From NCBI GenBank assembly GCA_021107695.1, contig JAIOSI010000153.1, positions 1-5,996 of the forward strand: a DNA stretch of 5,996 nt, read 5' to 3'. Within the stretch, counting starts at the first letter, position 1. Every line of letters begins with the position of its first letter. The translations under genes and the position numbers were made by a program. Below the pieces are notes generated by a model. That model was not told the origin of the DNA. It worked only from the letters and a program-made list of their open reading frames with translations, and searched no databases. This DNA is from a bacterium. Its GTDB lineage: Bacteria > RBG-13-66-14. This document shows, piece after piece, positions 1 to 5,744 of this stretch.

Positions 1-867
1 ATCCTGGATAGCGATAAACGCCTCAGACGAGGGATAGGACTCAGCAAAGTCCACTCCCTGACCGCTAACCCGGGCAAACAGCTCCTCGTAGGGCGTTACG
101 TTAACCCCACCGGAGATCAGCAACCGGAACTCAGGGAACATCTCCTTCAGCGTGGCAGCCGGGTTGCCGTACACCTCACGAATCGCCTCGAAGAGTACCA
201 ACAGCCAGGAGGGAATACCGGAGATCAGTCGCACATCCCTGCCCTGAACCTGAGCGGCTATCAACTCGATCTTCTTTTCCCAGTTTTCAATCTGAGCGAT
301 TTTATCACCGGGCAGGTACTGGCCTTTGAAGAAGAAGGGAATGCGCTTGGTAAGAATTGCAGAGAGGTCGCCAGCGTAAACCCCGGGCATCTCACGAAAG
401 AGGTTCGTAGTACCGCCCAGGAAGAGCATCTGCCCCTCGAAGATGCCAAAGTCGCCATTGCTGCGCTGGACATGGAATAGAAGATTGTCCAAACTCGCCT
501 GACGGTTGTTCTGCCAGAGTCCCTCGGTAAAGGGGATGTACTTGTTGCCGTACTCGGCGGTGGTTCCACTGGAGAGGGAGAAGAACCGCACCTTTCCCGG
601 CCAGAGTACCGACGACTCACCCTTCACCATCCGGGCGATGTAATGGCTAAAGAACTCATATGATTTTGGCGGAATCCGGCGACGGTACTCTTCCAGGCTG
701 ATATCTTTCTCCAGCCCCATTTCCTTACCAAAGCTCGTCCGGCTGCCCTGAGTCATCAGCTTGCGAAAGGTGCGCTCCTGCTCCTGCCAGGGGTCGCGAT
801 AGCGATCCTCAATCTGGCGCATCCGAATGCTGTAGATTCGTTTGATGACTGCCAGCTTAACACCCAT
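1..867 (-). CDS. GH3-family acyl-adenylating / amido synthetase-like protein (3' truncated by window edge)
   Basis: Reading the minus strand from the ATG at 867 gives an open frame of 289 codons that runs off the left edge without a stop, so only the N-terminal half or so is present (bacterial GH3 proteins are usually about 500-560 residues). Two hallmarks are visible: the phosphate-binding motif SSGTT at residues 99-103, followed by GNKYIPF, and the adenylate-binding motif SYPSSEAFIAIQD near residues 277-289, which matches the Y-x-x-SE-x-F-x-A-x-Q pattern of bacterial GH3 proteins. GH3 enzymes belong to the ANL adenylating superfamily. Plant members join acyl acids such as jasmonate or auxin to amino acids; the substrate of bacterial members is generally unknown. 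The start is supported by a GAGGTGAAG Shine-Dalgarno sequence about 5 nt upstream. The alpha/beta hydrolase gene ends 112 bp upstream on the same strand, so co-transcription is likely. The family call is firm; the reaction here is inference. Confidence 0.87.
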   Translation of the reverse strand, partial: MGVKLAVIKRIYSIRMRQIEDRYRDPWQEQERTFRKLMTQGSRTSFGKEMGLEKDISLEEYRRRIPPKSYEFFSHYIARMVKGESSVLWPGKVRFFSLSSGTTAEYGNKYIPFTEGLWQNNRQASLDNLLFHVQRSNGDFGIFEGQMLFLGGTTNLFREMPGVYAGDLSAILTKRIPFFFKGQYLPGDKIAQIENWEKKIELIAAQVQGRDVRLISGIPSWLLVLFEAIREVYGNPAATLKEMFPEFRLLISGGVNVTPYEELFARVSGQGVDFAESYPSSEAFIAIQD

Positions 868-932
868 CTTCGCTTCACCTCAAAGATAATCGCCGCGGCG
901 CGATGGTAGTAAATCGTGATTGCTCTGCAAAC

Positions 933-957
933 AGCGGGGGAAAAGCTCACCCCCACT
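933..957 (-). other. GC-rich stem-loop between the hydrolase and GH3 genes
   Basis: Minus-strand RNA reads AGUGGGGG, a 9-nt loop, then CCCCCGCU, giving an 8-bp stem with one G-U pair. It lies about 22 nt after the hydrolase stop codon and 65 nt before the GH3 start. No U-run follows on the minus strand (the next bases are GTTTGC), so it is not a classical intrinsic terminator. It could be a weak attenuator, an RNA-end stabiliser or a processing site that sets unequal expression of the two genes. Confidence 0.4.
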
Positions 958-979
958 TTGTCGTCCTATTTTAAAAACG

Positions 980-1738
980 TTAGTTGTTAATGCCTTCGAT
1001 GAACTCGCGGAGCTTATCGGTAAACCATTCTGGCTTCTCCATCATCGCGGCGTGACCGCACAGCTCCATCGTCTCGAGCTTCGACTGCTCGATTCTTTCA
1101 TTGAACTCGTGAGCGACGGCAATCGGAGTAACCTCATCCTCGATGCCCCAGAGCAGCAGCGTCGGTGCGGAGATTTTGTCCAGATGCTCGCCCATGTGAG
1201 TCTGCTTGACCGCCTTGGCGACCTTCACCAGGCGGAACTTGTTCCGCCGCTTCGTCAGGAACTGCTCGACCTCGTCCACCATGCCCGGTCGGATCTGGTC
1301 TTTGTTGAAGAAGACCTCGGACACGCGCCCGTGGATCCAGTCTCTGCCCGGGTTGGTCGGCAAACCCTGCTCGTAGCCCCGCTCCGCCAGACCGGAGGCC
1401 CCGGAGAGTACCAGCCCGCTGACCCGCTCCTTGTGGAAGCACGCCATGTAGAGGGCGACATGCCCGCCGAGGGAGTTACCGACGAAGACCGCCTTATCTA
1501 TCCCCGCCCAGTCCAGGAAGTCGGTGGCGTACTTCGAGATACCCTTGATCGAGGGGTCGTCCCAGCTCTGCTCGAAGATCGGCAGCTCCAGCACGATCAC
1601 CCGGTAGTTGTCGGAGAGCTGCTCGACCTGGTGCAGCCAGTTGTCCGGCGAGCCGAACATACCGTGGAGCAGGATAATCACCTCGCCCTCGCCGCGATCC
1701 ACGCGAGGGTATTCGCCTTCGGATAGCTTCAGTATCAT
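980..1738 (-). CDS. alpha/beta hydrolase (252 aa)
   Basis: This is a single-domain alpha/beta-hydrolase-fold enzyme, probably cytosolic because no signal peptide is seen. The complete catalytic machinery is visible: the oxyanion-hole segment LLHGMFGS (residues 23-30), the nucleophile elbow GNSLGG with Ser89, the acid Asp201 in GIEDEVTP, and the base His229 in CGHAAMMEKP. A cap segment lies between about 118 and 185. The length of 252 residues is typical. The ELPIFEQS, GNSLGGHVALY and CGHxxMMExP stretches resemble a hydrolase family I recall from Bacteroidetes genomes. The frame stays open up to 1900, but the ATG at 1738 is preferred: the fold begins right after it, the upstream codons lack domain sense, and a strong promoter (1799-1828) lies inside the longer frame. 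An AAGG-type ribosome site precedes it. The substrate (ester, lactone, amide or thioester) cannot be read from sequence. It is the first gene of a probable two-gene unit with GH3. Confidence 0.9.
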   Translation of the reverse strand: MILKLSEGEYPRVDRGEGEVIILLHGMFGSPDNWLHQVEQLSDNYRVIVLELPIFEQSWDDPSIKGISKYATDFLDWAGIDKAVFVGNSLGGHVALYMACFHKERVSGLVLSGASGLAERGYEQGLPTNPGRDWIHGRVSEVFFNKDQIRPGMVDEVEQFLTKRRNKFRLVKVAKAVKQTHMGEHLDKISAPTLLLWGIEDEVTPIAVAHEFNERIEQSKLETMELCGHAAMMEKPEWFTDKLREFIEGINN

Positions 1739-1798
1739 CCTTGTTGACCTTTTCTTGACGGGGACAATCGCACAATGCGTGGTTGCTGAACGAGGGAG

Positions 1799-1828
1799 AT
1801 TATAGCTGAAGTTTCGCGGGAGAGACAA
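1799..1828 (-). promoter_or_regulatory. sigma70-type promoter for the hydrolase(-GH3) unit
   Basis: On the minus strand a -35 box TTGTCT (1823-1828) is separated by 18 bp from a perfect -10 box TATAAT (1799-1804). Transcription would start near 1792, giving a 5' leader of about 54 nt to the ATG at 1738. The match is good by the E. coli consensus; use by the native sigma factor is inferred. It does not resemble the Bacteroidetes TTTG / TAnnTTTG promoter. Confidence 0.65.
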
Positions 1829-2016
1829 GCCCCCCCTTTGTGTCGCGAGGTTGTGGTAGAATTCAGCAGGTATTAAGGAGAAACTGCAAAGAGCAATCAA
1901 GGCACACTTTTTGAAGATGAACGTCTGAGAGTATCAATACTTAGAATCCCGACTTGACCATTGCTGCCAACGGGCATGGGGAACTGGTGGTTATCCTCTA
2001 GCCAGGAACGGTGGCT

Positions 2017-2051
2017 GGGCGGGGGACGTAGCTTTCTGGTAATTCCCGCCC
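2017..2051. repeat. GC-rich inverted repeat upstream of the lipoprotein promoter
   Basis: GGGCGGG at 2017-2023 is matched by CCCGCCC at 2045-2051 with a 21-nt spacer. The right arm ends 5 bp before the proposed extended -10 element (2057-2065), so the repeat covers the -35 zone. That is a position where a dimeric regulator could bind. A chance GC-rich match is also possible. Confidence 0.35.
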
Positions 2052-2056
2052 CGGGC

Positions 2057-2065
2057 TGTTACAAT
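2057..2065 (+). promoter_or_regulatory. putative extended -10 promoter for the lipoprotein gene
   Basis: TGTTACAAT fits the extended -10 pattern TG-n-TATAAT with one mismatch in the hexamer. No good -35 box is seen at the expected distance (the best is TGGTAA at 2037-2042), which is common for extended -10 promoters. Transcription would start near 2072, leaving a leader of about 86 nt. No alternative promoter in the gap looks better. Confidence 0.4.
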
Positions 2066-2145
2066 TCCGACACTGGCTCGTGGCAGCCTGTCTAAGGTAC
2101 CCAAGTAGCTACGCATTGTAAGTAACTGAAAACTAACTCTCCCTT

Positions 2146-2152
2146 TGGAGGT
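2146..2152 (+). promoter_or_regulatory. ribosome binding site deciding the GTG start
   Basis: TGGAGGT is a near-perfect Shine-Dalgarno sequence ending 5 nt before the GTG at 2158. It fixes the lipoprotein start at a GTG codon, directly followed by the Lys-Lys of the signal peptide. Such a strong site is also evidence against a Bacteroidetes-proper host, where Shine-Dalgarno sites are mostly absent. Confidence 0.8.
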
Positions 2153-2157
2153 ACAAA

Positions 2158-3213
2158 GTGAAGAAGACCCTGATTGCCCTGGCACTGCTGTTGGTGCTGG
2201 GCTTGTTCATCGCCTGTGATGAAGAAGCCGCCGTTGTTGAAGATATTCCCACGGATGTCATCCCCAAGGCTGGCTCTGTTCCCGCTGCCATCATCGGTCA
2301 GTGGGTTGAGTACGACATCGAGGATGTCGGGATTGTGAAGCTGGCTCTCGTCGGCAAGGAAGAGTACGAAGGCACGCCCTGTTACTGGCTTGAGGTCGTA
2401 GTTGGTGACGAAGAGGAGACCATGATCGTCCGTGTGCTGATTGACGTTGAGGCCTACGAAGAGGGCATAAGCGCGATTCAGGACTGGCTGGAAGATCCGA
2501 TGATCCCCGACGAAGGCATGTTCGCCGACATGATGGACCAGCAGATGACCGGCGCGATGCCCACCGAAGATGAGCTGGACGAGATCTACTCCAGCATGGA
2601 TGACATCCTCGATGTCGTTAAACGTCTGGTTATCCAGATCGACTCCGAGACCGCTTTCGAGCTTGACCTGCCCGACCTCGTTGACATGATGATCGAGCAG
2701 ATGGAAACCGGCATGGAGATGATGGCGGAGCTCGATGACATGTACGACGACTACGAAGAAGAGGAGTACGAGATAGAGATGCCGGAGCTTGCCGTCGTTG
2801 GTGAAGAGGATGTTAAGATCGGCGAAGAGACCGTCCGGGCGATCCACCTGACCATCGAGGTAGAGGGCGAGACTGCCAACTTCTGGGTTACCCCGGCGAT
2901 TCCCTTCCTCGGTCTGGTCAAGGTCGAGGTTCCCGACGGAACTCCCGTCGTTGTTAAGGACTTTGGTCAGTCCGGTGCCGAGAGCAGCATGACCGTGGAG
3001 AACATCGAGAAGATGGGCGCCGAAGAGCTGATGATGATGCTCATGATGGGCGGCATGGGCGGAGATATGCCCGATTACGGCGGTATGGGCGAGATGCCGG
3101 ACTTCGGTGATATGCCCGACATGAGTGGCATGGAGGGCATGAGCGAGTATATGTCTCCCGAAGAGATGGCAGAGCTTGAAGAGATGATGGAAATGCTGGA
3201 GGGAATGCAATAG
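2158..3213 (+). CDS. acidic, methionine-rich secreted lipoprotein (351 aa)
   Basis: The N-terminus is a classic lipoprotein signal: MKK, a hydrophobic run (residues 4-18), then FIAC with the lipid-bearing Cys20. Asp21 follows; in E. coli that would favour inner-membrane retention, but the rule may not hold here. Residues 45-95 and 216-284 look beta-rich (GQWVEYDIED, then FWVTPAIPFLGLVKVEVPD and KDFGQSGAESS). They resemble uncharacterised lipoproteins I recall from FCB and deltaproteobacterial genomes, which share a W-V/GLVK pattern and a G-A-x-S end. Between them is a helical acidic insert (about 96-215) with a DDYEEEEYEIE run at 198-208. Residues 286-351 form a low-complexity tail with 20 Met in 66 residues, plus many Asp, Glu, Gly and Pro. 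The whole protein has 38 Met in 351. Met- and acid-rich tails can bind soft metals or act as oxidation sinks, but no function is proven here. It is a single-gene unit with its own promoter and terminator. Confidence 0.85.
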   Translation: MKKTLIALALLLVLGLFIACDEEAAVVEDIPTDVIPKAGSVPAAIIGQWVEYDIEDVGIVKLALVGKEEYEGTPCYWLEVVVGDEEETMIVRVLIDVEAYEEGISAIQDWLEDPMIPDEGMFADMMDQQMTGAMPTEDELDEIYSSMDDILDVVKRLVIQIDSETAFELDLPDLVDMMIEQMETGMEMMAELDDMYDDYEEEEYEIEMPELAVVGEEDVKIGEETVRAIHLTIEVEGETANFWVTPAIPFLGLVKVEVPDGTPVVVKDFGQSGAESSMTVENIEKMGAEELMMMLMMGGMGGDMPDYGGMGEMPDFGDMPDMSGMEGMSEYMSPEEMAELEEMMEMLEGMQ

Positions 3214-3241
3214 GGTTCCAGCCGCATTGTTTTGGATAAAG

Positions 3242-3269
3242 AAAGAGGAGCCGAGCGGCTCCTCTTTTT
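3242..3269 (+). terminator. strong intrinsic terminator after the lipoprotein gene (probably bidirectional)
   Basis: AAAGAGGAGCC (3242-3252) pairs perfectly with GGCTCCTCTTT (3257-3267) around a GAGC loop, giving an 11-bp stem that ends in a run of five T (3265-3269). It begins 28 bp after the lipoprotein stop codon. On the opposite strand the stem is followed by TTTCTTT, so it can also stop transcription arriving from the convergent GNAT gene. Confidence 0.92.
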
Positions 3270-3298
3270 GCGCGAATGATTGTGCAGGAGTTACAAAA

Positions 3299-3364
3299 GG
3301 GCGAACACAAGGTTCGCCCCTACATTGCCAGATGACGCTGTAGGGGCGCAAAAGCATACGCCTG
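3299..3364. repeat. pair of head-to-head palindromic intergenic repeats (REP-like)
   Basis: Two related units of about 26 nt lie in opposite orientation around a 14-nt spacer (3325-3338). Unit 1, on the minus strand at 3324-3299, starts TGTAGGGGCG and ends TTCGCCC; it contains a perfect 8-bp hairpin (GGGCGAAC 3299-3306 / GTTCGCCC 3312-3319). Unit 2, on the plus strand at 3339-3364, starts with the same TGTAGGGGCG and ends CGCCTG, a weaker hairpin. The shared heads also form a 10-bp perfect inverted repeat (3315-3324 / 3339-3348). From memory, TAGGGGCG...CGCCC palindromes are dispersed in many copies in genomes of several candidate phyla. The arrangement resembles paired REP elements (BIMEs). 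It sits between two converging genes, which is the usual location. Confidence 0.7.
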
Positions 3365-3373
3365 CGTAACCGA

Positions 3374-4279
3374 TTATTTTGAATCCTGACGATAAACCGT
3401 TTCCTCCGCAATGCGCCTAAAGCCCAGTGATTCGTAGAGACCGAGAGCGGCGTGGTTATCCGAGGAGACGGTTAGCTCGATGGTGGAGTAGCCCGCTTCA
3501 AAGCAGGCGGTGATTGCCCGGTTCATCAGCTGGCGAGCCAGTCCCCGCCCCCGATGCCGGGGTGAGACTGCCAGGGTAACGATAAAGGCGGTTTTCTTAG
3601 GAATCTCTGTGGAGAGGACAAAGCCGCCTACGCCGCTTCCGGGAACCGTAGTCAGAATGCTGGCTTCGCTAAGAGGCTTGCCGAATCGACCCTCCTGCCA
3701 CTGTTCGAGCATCTGCTGGGAGAATCCCGGATGCGCCAGCGGAGGATAGACAAGGGCATCTCGTGAGCCGTGGTAGGTGGTGGCCTGCAGAAAGGCGAGG
3801 GCGGGCAGGTCGCTCTGCTCAACCTGCCGGAGGGTAACTCCACCTGAAGCTGGCTCGGCGGATGGTCTCCAGTCATCACTGATCAAACGATGCCGCTGAC
3901 GATGAAAAGCCTCCCAACCATTCTCCATGAGGAGCGGGGTCATCTCCGACGCGGGAACGGATAGTCGCTCCAGAGCAAGGAGAAGGAAGTCGCCTTCACC
4001 ACTCAGATCATCGAGCAGGAGCAGGGCGTTGGCGGGAGTATTGGCGGCTTCATCGAGATAGAGAAAGGCAACCTGCTGTCCCGCCGCCAGGGGAATGGCG
4101 GCGACAAAACCGACGGGAGTTTCACCCTCAATGGCAAGCCGCGAGCGAGCATCTCCCCAGGGAAAGCTCTCCAGCCACCGGGCGGCTCTCTCGCCGAGGT
4201 TTAACGCGAAGAAGCGTCCGGCGGAGTCGAGAAGACCACAGGGACGCTTCGTGTTTGAGGTTATGGGGACAATCCTCAT
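3374..4279 (-). CDS. GNAT-family N-acetyltransferase, possible tandem GNAT (301 aa)
   Basis: The C-terminal half (about residues 148-298) is a clear GNAT acetyltransferase domain. Motif A, the acetyl-CoA pyrophosphate loop, is VSPRHRGRGLA (238-248), preceded by the strand FIVTLAV. Motif B is NHAALGLYESLGFRRI (275-290). At about 301 residues it is twice the size of a minimal GNAT. The N-terminal half (about 40-137) has a GNAT-like order, with GETPVGFVAAIPL as a possible beta-4 strand and LLMENGWEAFHRQRHRL as a possible motif-B-like end. It lacks an R/Q-x-x-G-x-G loop, so it is probably a degenerate domain with a structural or substrate-binding role. The substrate is unknown (an amine, amino acid or protein N-terminus). 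The ATG at 4279 is the only usual start codon in frame before the upstream stop; its ribosome site is weak. The gene converges on the lipoprotein gene and likely shares its terminator. Confidence 0.86.
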   Translation of the reverse strand: MRIVPITSNTKRPCGLLDSAGRFFALNLGERAARWLESFPWGDARSRLAIEGETPVGFVAAIPLAAGQQVAFLYLDEAANTPANALLLLDDLSGEGDFLLLALERLSVPASEMTPLLMENGWEAFHRQRHRLISDDWRPSAEPASGGVTLRQVEQSDLPALAFLQATTYHGSRDALVYPPLAHPGFSQQMLEQWQEGRFGKPLSEASILTTVPGSGVGGFVLSTEIPKKTAFIVTLAVSPRHRGRGLARQLMNRAITACFEAGYSTIELTVSSDNHAALGLYESLGFRRIAEETVYRQDSK

Positions 4280-4375
4280 GAAACCGTTGAATAACTCGAG
4301 TGATTTGACTTTTTGCTGACCACGGAGGCTGCCGCCAAGTTATGTACGCTGCTGTATCCAGGACATATACCTGCG

Positions 4376-4404
4376 GCTATAGGATGGTGATGATTATCAG
4401 CCAA
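4376..4404 (-). promoter_or_regulatory. possible promoter for the GNAT gene
   Basis: In the 183-bp gap between the ODP and GNAT genes the minus strand carries TTGGCT (4399-4404) and TATAGC (4376-4381) separated by 17 bp, each matching four of six consensus bases. Transcription would start near 4369, with a leader of about 90 nt. I see no clear terminator after the ODP gene, so read-through from it is an alternative source of transcription. Confidence 0.33.
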
Positions 4405-4462
4405 GCCGGACGTACGCGGCAAAGGTACTTATGCAAAAGTTTCCTCATGGCTTCAGCCTGGT

Positions 4463-5548
4463 TTAAGTAAAGAGCTTATCCGGCTTGAGGTTGTCCGGCA
4501 ATAGCTGCCCTGGCAGGGGAAGGCTATGGGAAAGAATCACCCGAATCAGAATCTGGCGGATTCTCTCCAGCCGGTTGGGGTGCCGCCGAGAGATGCTGTC
4601 GATAAAGGAATCAAGCATACTGTTGGGGTCGCCTTTGAAGTCGGAGAAGCCATTCTGGTCGAAGGTTACCAGAGTGGTGAAGCTGCCGTCATCACGCAGA
4701 TGCTTGATAGACGCGGCAAACTCCTCTGGTCCCAAAAGGCGATTAAGCTCCATGAAGACCTCGTTCATCATCGCGACGTAGTTCTCACGGAGATGCTCGT
4801 AGGCGATGAGGTCCAGACCCACCGGGAGCTTCTCAATCTTACTCAGGTAATAGTCGATCCACCTGCCCTGAATCATCCCGCCGTGCTGCGGGGCGATCAG
4901 TATTGGTTTGGGATCCAGGTTGCGGATACTCTCCACCGCCAGCTTCATCGCCTGGCGCGAGGGCATGTATATCTGATGGAAGGTGCGGATGCCTTCCCAG
5001 TGGCGGTCGTCCACATAGCTGCTCTCCACATAGGTCAGTCCGCCGAGGAAGTCGCCGGAATAAAGCACTCTCGTCTCGCGATCATAGAGCATCATCGAAC
5101 CACGGAAGTGACAGTAACGAGAGGGAACAAAGTCAATCAACTGTCCGGTGTTGATCTTTGCCCGAAGTCCAGGAAAGCTCTCCACTCCCTTGTACAGCCT
5201 GGGGTTGAGACCGTAGAAGTCGATCAGTCGCCAAGTGTCCTCAGAACAGAGGACGAAGAGCTTTGGGTTGAGCTCCTGAAAATAAGCAGTGTTGAAGACG
5301 ACATCGGGATCCTGATGATTGATGAAGGCGACGTTGACCTTGTCCAGCCCCCCGATGAGGCTGCCAAGATTCTGCTGCAACGCCGGAAGATGACGCTTCG
5401 CCCCAGGATCGATCAGCATGTTGAGCTGTTGAGAACCATTCCGATAGATTCGCAGATAGACGTTACTCTCCAGGTGCAAACCCAGAGGAGTGCTGACCTG
5501 ATAGGTATCCTCGGCTATCTTCAGTGCCGACCCGTTAGTTGATGTCAT
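4463..5548 (-). CDS. stand-alone MBL-fold ODP (flavodiiron-type) protein with C-terminal extension (361 aa)
   Basis: Residues about 8-240 form a metallo-beta-lactamase-fold domain of the ODP type (oxygen-binding di-iron domain, as in FprA/flavodiiron proteins). The six expected metal ligands are visible: NHQDPDV with His78, Asp80 and Asp82; His147 in YCHFRGSMM; Asp166 in SGDFLGG; and His222 in APQHGG. Order and spacing track the flavodiiron set (H-x-E-x-D, H, D, H), with Asp in place of the usual Glu. There is no flavodoxin or rubredoxin domain, so it is not a complete FprA-type reductase. Residues about 245-361 are a mostly helical extension that I cannot assign. Related stand-alone ODP proteins are linked to O2 or NO sensing or reduction, so that role is plausible here but unproven. 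The ATG at 5548 has AGAGGT 7 nt upstream, and a good promoter lies at 5600-5628. It is probably cytosolic. Confidence 0.85.
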   Translation of the reverse strand: MTSTNGSALKIAEDTYQVSTPLGLHLESNVYLRIYRNGSQQLNMLIDPGAKRHLPALQQNLGSLIGGLDKVNVAFINHQDPDVVFNTAYFQELNPKLFVLCSEDTWRLIDFYGLNPRLYKGVESFPGLRAKINTGQLIDFVPSRYCHFRGSMMLYDRETRVLYSGDFLGGLTYVESSYVDDRHWEGIRTFHQIYMPSRQAMKLAVESIRNLDPKPILIAPQHGGMIQGRWIDYYLSKIEKLPVGLDLIAYEHLRENYVAMMNEVFMELNRLLGPEEFAASIKHLRDDGSFTTLVTFDQNGFSDFKGDPNSMLDSFIDSISRRHPNRLERIRQILIRVILSHSLPLPGQLLPDNLKPDKLFT

Positions 5549-5599
5549 TGCTCAGACCTCTGTAGTGATGGAGTAAAACCGCGTACACTCAATACCTAC

Positions 5600-5628
5600 A
5601 TGCTACACCTCTTTGCTTGAGAATGCAA
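5600..5628 (-). promoter_or_regulatory. sigma70-type promoter for the ODP gene
   Basis: On the minus strand TTGCAT (5623-5628) and TAGCAT (5600-5605) are separated by the optimal 17 bp. Transcription would start near 5593, about 45 nt before the ATG at 5548. The gene is thus likely transcribed independently of the T9SS-tail gene upstream. Confidence 0.58.
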
Positions 5629-5672
5629 GGTGTTTCAGAGGACAGAGGGGATTCATTGCACGACGCTATGTA

Positions 5673-5700
5673 GAAAGCAGGGGATTACTCCCCTGCTTTC
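5673..5700. repeat. perfect 11-bp inverted repeat upstream of the ODP promoter
   Basis: GAAAGCAGGGG (5673-5683) pairs perfectly with CCCCTGCTTTC (5690-5700) around the 6-nt loop ATTACT. It lies about 45 bp upstream of the ODP -35 box and 137 bp beyond the end of the T9SS-tail gene. Neither strand has a clear U-run after the stem, so it is a poor intrinsic terminator by rule, though it may still end or stabilise the upstream transcript. A regulator-binding site is the other reading. Confidence 0.6.
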
Positions 5701-5744
5701 ATGGCTTCCAGAGACATCATAGCACTACCTGCTTATCACAACTC

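Larger units (their letters stand above)
1739..2157. other. divergent intergenic region (419 bp)
   Basis: This region separates the minus-strand hydrolase from the plus-strand lipoprotein gene and holds promoters for both. It contains the hydrolase promoter (1799-1828), a short imperfect palindrome AGTAT-CA-ATACT (1930-1941), a GC-rich inverted repeat (2017-2051) and the likely lipoprotein promoter (2057-2065). I found no convincing small gene, tRNA or recognisable riboswitch in it. Confidence 0.6.

Noticed and set aside
261..620. 119-codon minus-strand frame within the GH3 gene, in another frame
   Set aside because: It overlaps the GH3 reading frame, which carries the conserved motifs; the product is Ser/Arg-rich and looks random.
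920..1726. 268-codon plus-strand frame opposite the alpha/beta hydrolase
   Set aside because: The minus strand encodes a complete hydrolase with its triad; the plus-strand translation is a compositional shadow.
1739..1900. 54-codon N-terminal extension of the hydrolase (start at 1900)
   Set aside because: A TATAAT promoter lies inside it, the added residues show neither a signal peptide nor domain sequence, and the 252-residue form already has the usual family length.
918..1901. Inverted copies of TGATTGCTCT flanking the hydrolase gene
   Set aside because: Only 10 bp match, with no target duplication, transposase or extended similarity; this is at chance level.
1930..1941. AGTAT-CA-ATACT palindrome as an operator
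   Set aside because: It is a 5-bp arm in an AT-rich stretch more than 100 bp from either proposed promoter; too weak to call.
2092..3411. 439-codon open frame on the minus strand across the lipoprotein gene, with a His/Asp/Leu-rich product
   Set aside because: It is the antisense image of Asp/Glu/Met-rich codons, which leave the opposite strand free of stops. It also spans the terminator and the palindromic repeat, and no family motif is visible.
4526..5542. 338-codon plus-strand frame opposite the ODP gene
   Set aside because: The minus-strand frame has all ODP metal-ligand motifs, a ribosome site and a promoter; the plus-strand product has no recognisable domain.
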